A stretch of 64,000 bases of DNA from Shewanella subflava (GTDB lineage: Bacteria; Pseudomonadota; Gammaproteobacteria; Enterobacterales; Shewanellaceae). Every line of letters starts with the position of its first letter. Position 1 is the first letter of the stretch. The notes under the pieces are model-generated. The model searched no databases. It had not been told where the DNA came from and saw only the letters and a list, made by a program, of their open reading frames with translations. The DNA is taken from contig NZ_JAPDMX010000031.1 in NCBI RefSeq assembly GCF_025971955.1, forward strand, positions 44,292 through 108,291, in the 5' to 3' direction. A program made the translations under genes and the position numbers. Below, piece by piece: positions 63,983 through 64,000 of this stretch.

Positions 63983-64000
63983 TTCACCGGAGGTACTATG
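63983..64000 (+). other. Possible start of another gene at window edge
   Basis: CGGAGGT five bases before an ATG at 63998-64000 looks like a ribosome-binding site and start codon. The coding sequence lies outside the window. Confidence 0.4.

Overview
The window reads as chromosome of a facultatively anaerobic, nitrate- and nitric-oxide-respiring gammaproteobacterium. The Shewanella-like protein sequences, low GC content and FNR/NarL-type control suggest a denitrifying Shewanella relative. That assignment is inference from gene content, not from a marker gene. No nitrite or nitrous oxide reductase lies in the window.

Layout. 1-5.7 kb: the end of a GGDEF-EAL protein, overlapping a 1599-residue CHASE/PAS hybrid histidine kinase. 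6.06-12.6 kb: a tRNA-Val(GAC), a second tRNA-Val copy cut in its anticodon loop, and a tightly coupled three-gene operon (192, 845 and 1043 residues). Two of its products are very large tyrosine recombinases; this looks like the left end of an integrative element. 12.7-14.8 kb: IS debris and an IS4-family copy. 15.1-24.4 kb: a nitric oxide reductase locus. A norE/norF-like pair and norR run rightward and norC-norB-norD-norQ-norE-norF run leftward, with sigma-54 promoters ahead of the first pair and of norC. 24.5-33.1 kb: a pyruvate-decarboxylase-like enzyme, an acyltransferase, a fused 2-oxoacid dehydrogenase E1, glutaryl-CoA dehydrogenase and a LysR regulator.

33.2-42.8 kb: narGHJI with a parvulin-type foldase, transcribed leftward, and a divergent NarX-like sensor kinase. 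43.5-45.9 kb: nrdG-nrdD (anaerobic ribonucleotide reductase) behind a perfect FNR box. 46.3-53.7 kb: a NarL-type regulator, two nitrate/nitrite MFS transporters, a small protein of the family sometimes annotated as ribonucleotide reductase subunit alpha, a hemerythrin-like protein, a PP2C-kinase fusion and a DGC-domain protein. 53.7-56.3 kb: IS30 and IS66 remnants and an intact IS4-family element. 56.6-58.1 kb: a third NarK-type transporter. 58.7-62.2 kb: an IS110 remnant and a small integrative module (repressor, operators, AlpA-like protein, integrase, HD-domain protein, unknown). 62.3-64.0 kb: nested IS4, IS3 and IS630 remnants.

How it works together: NarK-type transporters import nitrate, NarGHI reduces it at the membrane with NarJ and the foldase helping assembly, and a NarX/NarL-like pair with FNR/EtrA probably controls expression. 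NO formed further along the pathway would be reduced by NorCB, matured with NorD/NorQ, under NorR and sigma-54. NrdDG supplies deoxynucleotides without oxygen. The IS load and the split tRNA show that the region has been remodelled by mobile DNA.
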